The notes below the pieces were generated by a model. The model was not told the DNA's origin and ran no database searches. It saw only the letters and a list, made by a program, of their open reading frames with translations. Below are positions 59,834-64,000 of a stretch of 64,000 nucleotides of DNA, in pieces. The translations under genes were made by a program, and so were the position numbers. Source of the stretch: an uncultured bacterium (lineage in GTDB: Bacteria; Pseudomonadota; Alphaproteobacteria; Sphingomonadales; Sphingomonadaceae); contig CALOGB020000009.1 of assembly GCA_942636505.2 (NCBI GenBank), positions 310,001 through 374,000 of the forward strand, written 5' to 3'. Numbering within the stretch: the stretch's first letter is position 1; each line of letters opens with the position of its first letter.

Positions 59834-60439
59834 TCAGCGTCGCCGGCCGACCTTTATCGTTGCGAGGATCGCGTCCATCTTCGCCGCGGCAACCGCCTGG
59901 GTGGGTGCAATGCGCGGCGGCGGCGGGGCGGCCTTCGTCGCGTAGGTGATGCGGTCGATCGTGTAGCAGGCGCCGTTGATGACGCTGCGCAGATTGATCG
60001 CGCCGACCTGTTGGCTCATGCCCGCATCGCCATTGGCGTAGGCCGTCCAGCGATGGCCGCCGAGCATCCTATCGGGCAGGCGCCGGCCGCTTCCCGAGTT
60101 CATCCCCTCTGTGCCGCAGGTCGCCACGACCGCCGTGCTACGGCTGAAACCGACCTGGATCATCTCGGTCACCTGGCCCTGCCCGTCGGTCGGCTTGGCG
60201 ACCTGCCAGAAGCGGACGATACCGACGCCGCGGCCGACCGGCTTGCCGTCCCACATCTGGCGCCACCCACTGTTCATCAGCGCGCGACCCGCAAAGTTGC
60301 GAGTCGGCGTGAGGTTCGAGGCATGCGAGAGCCGGACCATGCCGCCGGCGCCGAGGAACGACTTGGTCTGTGCGGTGGCGTTGGCGAAGGGAAGAAGCGC
60401 GAGTAACGGCAGCGGCAGAAGGTAGCGAAAAAGCGACAC
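59834..60439 (-). CDS. Exported hypothetical protein
   Basis: 201 aa. Signal peptide from GTG 60439 (VSLFRYLLPLPLLALLPFANATAQ), cleaved near TAQ. The mature protein has AGRALMNSGWRQMWDG, TAVVATCGTEGMNSGSG, MLGGHRWTAYANGDAGMS, GAINLRSVINGACYTIDRITYAT. Two Cys could form a disulfide. No family was recognised. It lies between convergent lepB and the divergent helicase. Confidence 0.72.
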   Translation of the reverse strand: MSLFRYLLPLPLLALLPFANATAQTKSFLGAGGMVRLSHASNLTPTRNFAGRALMNSGWRQMWDGKPVGRGVGIVRFWQVAKPTDGQGQVTEMIQVGFSRSTAVVATCGTEGMNSGSGRRLPDRMLGGHRWTAYANGDAGMSQQVGAINLRSVINGACYTIDRITYATKAAPPPPRIAPTQAVAAAKMDAILATIKVGRRR

Positions 60440-60523
60440 CGACGGATCTTTCCTAACAGAGCTTTGACCGAATTGCCGATCGTTACGCGTGCGGTCCATA
60501 GCGGTGCGGCGCGACGCCCCCAT

Positions 60524-62956
60524 ATGACGACGATGCGTGAACAGGCCGTGAGCGACCTCCCCTCCCCCTTGGAAAACTGGTTTGCCACACGGGGTTGGCG
60601 GCCGCGGCGGCATCAGCTGGAGATGCTGGCGGAAGGCCGTGCGGGGCATCATGCCCTGCTGGTCGCGGCGACCGGCGCGGGCAAGACGCTCGCCGGGTTC
60701 CTGCCGACGCTTGCCGAGCTGATCGAGGCCCCGACCACCGGACTCCACACGCTCTACGTATCGCCACTGAAGGCGCTCGCGGTCGACGTCCAGCGCAACC
60801 TGCTGACGCCGATCGACGAGATGGGGGTCGATATCCGTGTCGAGACGCGCACCGGCGATACGCCGTCGGACCGCAAGGCGCGGCAACGGATCAAGCCGCC
60901 GCAGATCCTGCTCACCACGCCCGAATCGCTGTCACTGCTGCTCAGCTACCCGGACAGCATCACGATGTTCGAGAACTTGCGCACGATCGTCGTCGACGAA
61001 GTGCACGCGTTCGCGACCGGCAAGCGCGGCGACCTGTTGTCGCTGTGCATGGCGCGGCTTCAGAAGATTTCGCCGGGGATGCGCCGCGTCGCGCTGTCGG
61101 CAACGGTCGCGGATGCGGACGGCTATCGCGCGTGGCTCGCGCCCGATGGCGATATCGACCAGGTCGCGATGGTCCGCGGCGAGGCGGGTGCGGATCCCAA
61201 CATCGCGATCCTGCTACCCGAGGGTCGCGTGCCGTGGTCGGGGCATTCGGGCCGCTATGCCGCCGCGCAGGTGATGGCGGAGATCGAGGCGCACGAAACT
61301 TCGATCGTGTTCTGCAACACGCGCAGTCTGGCCGAGCTGATCTTCCAGGATTTGTGGAAGGTGAATTCGGGAAACTTGCCGATTGGCGTCCATCACGGCA
61401 GCCTGGCAAAGGAAGCGCGGCGGAAGGTCGAGAACGCGATGGCCGAGGGCAAGTTGCGCGCGCTGGTCGCGACGTCGAGCCTCGACCTGGGCGTCGACTG
61501 GGGCAATGTCGATTGCGTGATCCAGATGGGCGCGCCGAAAGGGTCTTCGCGGCTGTTGCAGCGGATCGGGCGCGCCAACCACCGACTCGACGAATCGTCG
61601 CAGGCGATCGTCGTGCCGGGCAACCGCTTCGAATATCTCGAAGCCCGCGCGGCGCTCGATGCGGTTGAGGCGGGCGAACTCGATGCGGACATTTTTCGGG
61701 TCGGTGCGCTCGACGTGCTCGCGCAGCACGTGATGGCGTGCGCATGCGCGGCACCGTTCCGCGAGGTCGATCTGCTCGACGAGATCCGCTCCGCGCTGCC
61801 CTATTCCGCGCTGCCTACCGAGACGTTCGAGCGCGTGCTGCATTTCATCAGCGACGGCGGCTATTCGTTGAAGGCGTATGACCGGTTCAAGCGGCTGACG
61901 AAGGACGCGGACGGGACGTGGCGCGTCAGCCATCCCAAATTCATCGGCCAGCATCGGCTGAATGCGGGCATCATCGTCGAGGCGACGATGCTCAATGTGC
62001 GCTTCGGCAATGGCCGCGTGCTTGGTCGCGTCGAGGAGGCGTTCGCGGCGCAGTTGAGCCACGGCGACACGTTCTTCTTCGCAGGGCTCAGCCTGGAGGT
62101 GATGAAGATCGACCTCGAGGATCTGGTGGTGCGCGCGACGTCGAAGCCTGCGCGGATCCCGACCTATGGCGGCAGCCGGATGCCGCTGTCGACCAACCTC
62201 GCCGATCGCGTTCGCGGGTTCCTCGCGCATCCCGGCGAGTGGGCGCGCTTCCCCGACGACGTCCGCGAATGGCTGGAGATGCAGGCGTATCGCTCGGTCA
62301 TGCCCGAGCCCGGCCAGCTGCTGGTCGAGACGTTCCCGCGCGAGGGGCGGCATTACATGGTCGCGTACAGCTTCGAAGGCTGGAACGCACACCAGTCGCT
62401 CGGCATGCTGATCACGCGGCGGATGGAGACGCAGCGGCTGAAGCCGCTCGGCTTCGTCGCGAATGATTATGCGCTGGCGGTGTATGGGCTTGAGAAGATT
62501 ACGGACCCCGCCGCCTTGTTCTCGGCGGATATCCTCGAACACGAGTTCGTCGAATGGGTGCAGCAATCGCACCTTTTGAAACGCGCGTTCCGCGAGGTGG
62601 CGGTGATCGGCGGGCTGGTCGAGCGCCAGCACCCAGGCAAGCGCAAGACGGGCAAGCAGGTGACGTTCTCGACCGACCTGATCTACGACGTGCTGCGCAA
62701 GTACGAGCCGACGCATCTGTTGCTGGAGGCGGCGTGGGCGGACGCGCGGGCGCGCATGACCGATGTCGGGCGGCTGGCGTCGCTGCTCGACCGTGCGGCG
62801 GCGACGATGGTGCATGTCGATCTGGAGCGGGTGACGCCGCTCGCGGTGCCGGTGCTGACGCTGATCGGGCGCGAGAAGGTATCGACGAACAGCTCGGATG
62901 ATGCGCTGCTGATCGAGGCGGAGGCAATGATCGCCGACGCGATGCGGCCGGATTGA
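60524..62956 (+). CDS. Ligase-associated DEXH-box helicase (Lhr-like)
   Basis: 810 aa superfamily 2 helicase. Walker A VAATGAGKTLAGFLP (Lys54), DEVH box IVVDEVHAFATGKRGDLL, motif III LSATVADADG, motif IV region SIVFCNTRSLAELIF, motifs V-VI ATSSLDLGVDWG and RIGRANHR. A long C-terminal DEAD-associated region follows. It matches the helicase that typically sits next to the ATP-dependent ligase and MBL exonuclease genes. ATG 60524 is used; ATG 60533 is possible. Confidence 0.94.
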   Translation: MTTMREQAVSDLPSPLENWFATRGWRPRRHQLEMLAEGRAGHHALLVAATGAGKTLAGFLPTLAELIEAPTTGLHTLYVSPLKALAVDVQRNLLTPIDEMGVDIRVETRTGDTPSDRKARQRIKPPQILLTTPESLSLLLSYPDSITMFENLRTIVVDEVHAFATGKRGDLLSLCMARLQKISPGMRRVALSATVADADGYRAWLAPDGDIDQVAMVRGEAGADPNIAILLPEGRVPWSGHSGRYAAAQVMAEIEAHETSIVFCNTRSLAELIFQDLWKVNSGNLPIGVHHGSLAKEARRKVENAMAEGKLRALVATSSLDLGVDWGNVDCVIQMGAPKGSSRLLQRIGRANHRLDESSQAIVVPGNRFEYLEARAALDAVEAGELDADIFRVGALDVLAQHVMACACAAPFREVDLLDEIRSALPYSALPTETFERVLHFISDGGYSLKAYDRFKRLTKDADGTWRVSHPKFIGQHRLNAGIIVEATMLNVRFGNGRVLGRVEEAFAAQLSHGDTFFFAGLSLEVMKIDLEDLVVRATSKPARIPTYGGSRMPLSTNLADRVRGFLAHPGEWARFPDDVREWLEMQAYRSVMPEPGQLLVETFPREGRHYMVAYSFEGWNAHQSLGMLITRRMETQRLKPLGFVANDYALAVYGLEKITDPAALFSADILEHEFVEWVQQSHLLKRAFREVAVIGGLVERQHPGKRKTGKQVTFSTDLIYDVLRKYEPTHLLLEAAWADARARMTDVGRLASLLDRAAATMVHVDLERVTPLAVPVLTLIGREKVSTNSSDDALLIEAEAMIADAMRPD

Positions 62957-62967
62957 GCTACTCGATT

Positions 62968-63088
62968 CTCCCCCGCCAGGGGGAGGTGGCTGGCACTTGC
63001 CAGACGGAGGGGGAGGTAAGGGAAACCGTTGTCGCGTATTCCTCCCCCTCCGTCGCCTACGGCGCCACCTCCCCCTGGCGGGGGAGGA
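62968..63088. repeat. Large nested inverted repeat, family G, copy 2
   Basis: CTCCCCCGCCAGGGGGAGGT (62968 on) pairs with ACCTCCCCCTGGCGGGGGAG (to 63088); inside, GACGGAGGGGGAGG and CCTCCCCCTCCGTC pair perfectly. Both outer arms also contain the family G palindrome seen at 55927. Confidence 0.82.
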
Positions 63089-63159
63089 TTTCAGGATAGC
63101 TTCGACCCTCCCCAAACGAACGGTTGCTTGCCCGCAATATCAGGCGCAGCATTTGCAGC

Positions 63160-64000
63160 ATGCACAGGTGGCTAGCCCCTCTACTGCTAGCCATTGCCGC
63201 CCAGGCTAGCGCTCAGGACGCAGCCTCTCCACGCCCCGATGCTGCACCTCCGCCCAGCGCAGCATCGGCAGCAGAACCCGACCCCGCCACGCTGCTGTTC
63301 GGTGACGATCAGGCCCGCATGACGGTGCCGGTCACGATCGCCGGCGCAGGACCGTTCGCGTTCGTCGTCGATACTGGCGCCCAGCGGACCGTCATCGCGC
63401 GCGAACTCGCCGCAACGCTCGGCCTGGCGCCAGGCCGCATCGTCCGCGTGACCGGCATGACCGGATCGAGCGCTATCGGCACCGTCGTCATCCCCTCGCT
63501 CAAGGTCAGCGTGATCGGCAGCGCGGCGATCGAGGCGCCGGCGATCAGCGCGATCAATCTCGGCGCGCGCGGGCTGCTCGGGATCGATGCGTTACAGGCC
63601 CATGCGGTGGGAATCGACTTCGACACCAACACGATGACCGTCACACCCTCGCGCAAACGGCAGAGCCGCGAGCGCGCGGGCCCCGACGAGATCGTCATCC
63701 GGGCGCGTAGCCTGTTCGGGCAGCTCGTCGTCACCGACGCCTATTGCAACGGCATCCGCATCCGCGTGATCCTCGACACCGGTACATCGATCAGCATGGC
63801 CAACGGCGCGCTCCGCCGGAAGGTGACGCGCAAGGGACTGGGCAGCGCGGGGGCGTCGCAGCCCGTGTCGCTGACCGGCGTCACCGGCGAGACCGTGGTC
63901 GCCGACTATACGACGATCGACCGCGTCACGATCGGCAGCCTGACGCTAGGCGACCTGCCCGTGGCGTTCACCGCCGTCGATGCGCCGCCGTTCCGCCTGT
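63160..64000 (+). CDS. Retropepsin-like aspartic protease (3' end outside window)
   Basis: Open to the right edge. Signal peptide MHRWLAPLLLAIAAQASA, then a Pro/Ala-rich spacer, then a retroviral-type aspartic protease domain with DTG in FVVDTGAQRTVIARELAATLG. A second DTG-containing domain, VILDTGTSISMANGALRRK, follows about 140 residues on. The hydrophobic-hydrophobic-G triad GARGLLGIDALQ is present in the first half. Two DTG motifs in one chain suggest a pepsin-like intramolecular pair. Periplasmic; substrate unknown. Confidence 0.85.
   Translation, partial: MHRWLAPLLLAIAAQASAQDAASPRPDAAPPPSAASAAEPDPATLLFGDDQARMTVPVTIAGAGPFAFVVDTGAQRTVIARELAATLGLAPGRIVRVTGMTGSSAIGTVVIPSLKVSVIGSAAIEAPAISAINLGARGLLGIDALQAHAVGIDFDTNTMTVTPSRKRQSRERAGPDEIVIRARSLFGQLVVTDAYCNGIRIRVILDTGTSISMANGALRRKVTRKGLGSAGASQPVSLTGVTGETVVADYTTIDRVTIGSLTLGDLPVAFTAVDAPPFRL

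Noticed and set aside
61214..63115. 633-codon open frame on the minus strand
   Set aside because: Antisense to the DEXH helicase, rich in Arg/His/Asp with no domains, and running into a palindromic repeat.

Overview
The window is a gene-dense, GC-rich stretch of an alphaproteobacterial chromosome. It most resembles Sphingomonas or a close relative in the Sphingomonadales. Pointers are the TonB-dependent receptors, a DUF6607 protein beside a haem-type receptor, a cyoABCD-SURF1-PrrBA block, a DUF3572-DivK pair, the split lpt/rpoN region and many palindromic intergenic repeats. There are no insertion sequences, phage genes or CRISPR arrays. The one RNA gene seen is a tRNA-Ser(GGA). The assignment rests on recognising families by eye; no search was run.

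Layout. 1-4.8 kb: a phosphorus-scavenging group (PAP2 acid phosphatase cut by the left edge, PhoD, a TonB receptor). 5.1-10.7 kb: two hybrid histidine kinases in tandem, the first with a LOV blue-light domain, the second with GAF and PAS domains. 10.7-12.5 kb: a haloacid dehalogenase, an SDR without the catalytic Tyr, and an aldo/keto reductase remnant. 12.6-16.7 kb: an iron/haem locus with a DUF4198 protein and a haem-type receptor plus DUF6607 diverging from a Fur-box-like palindrome. 16.8-20.5 kb: a GH130 enzyme, an exported methyltransferase, the tRNA and a cyclophilin. 20.5-23.9 kb: leftward pirin, FMN reductase, extradiol dioxygenase and spore-photoproduct-lyase-like genes. 23.9-30.8 kb: the leftward block cyoABCD-SURF1-prrB-prrA, a cytochrome bo3-type quinol oxidase joined to its assembly factor and a redox two-component system.

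31-44 kb: two MFS transporters, a flavin reductase, a cytochrome b/molybdopterin oxidoreductase pair, Cfa, an EF-hand protein, ArgG, a multi-pass membrane protein, a GNAT protein, RidA, a HAD hydrolase, DUF3572 and DivK. 44.5-49 kb: L33, a GDT1-like protein, Dps, a DUF1328 protein with a possible stress promoter, an ATP-dependent DNA ligase and a VirJ-like protein. 49-56 kb: glutaminyl cyclotransferase, a glycine-rich double cold-shock protein, RNase D, LptC, LptA, LptB and RpoN. 56-64 kb: an S10 peptidase, a ligase-associated exonuclease, a signal peptidase I without its usual Lys, a small exported protein, a ligase-associated DEXH helicase and a retropepsin-like protease cut by the right edge.

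The most notable themes are: a DNA repair set (ligase, MBL exonuclease, helicase) scattered over 16 kb instead of adjacent; light and redox sensing kinases; two enzyme homologues that lack a canonical catalytic residue (SDR, LepB); a tandem dyad before lptB; and several families of palindromic repeats in intergenic gaps.
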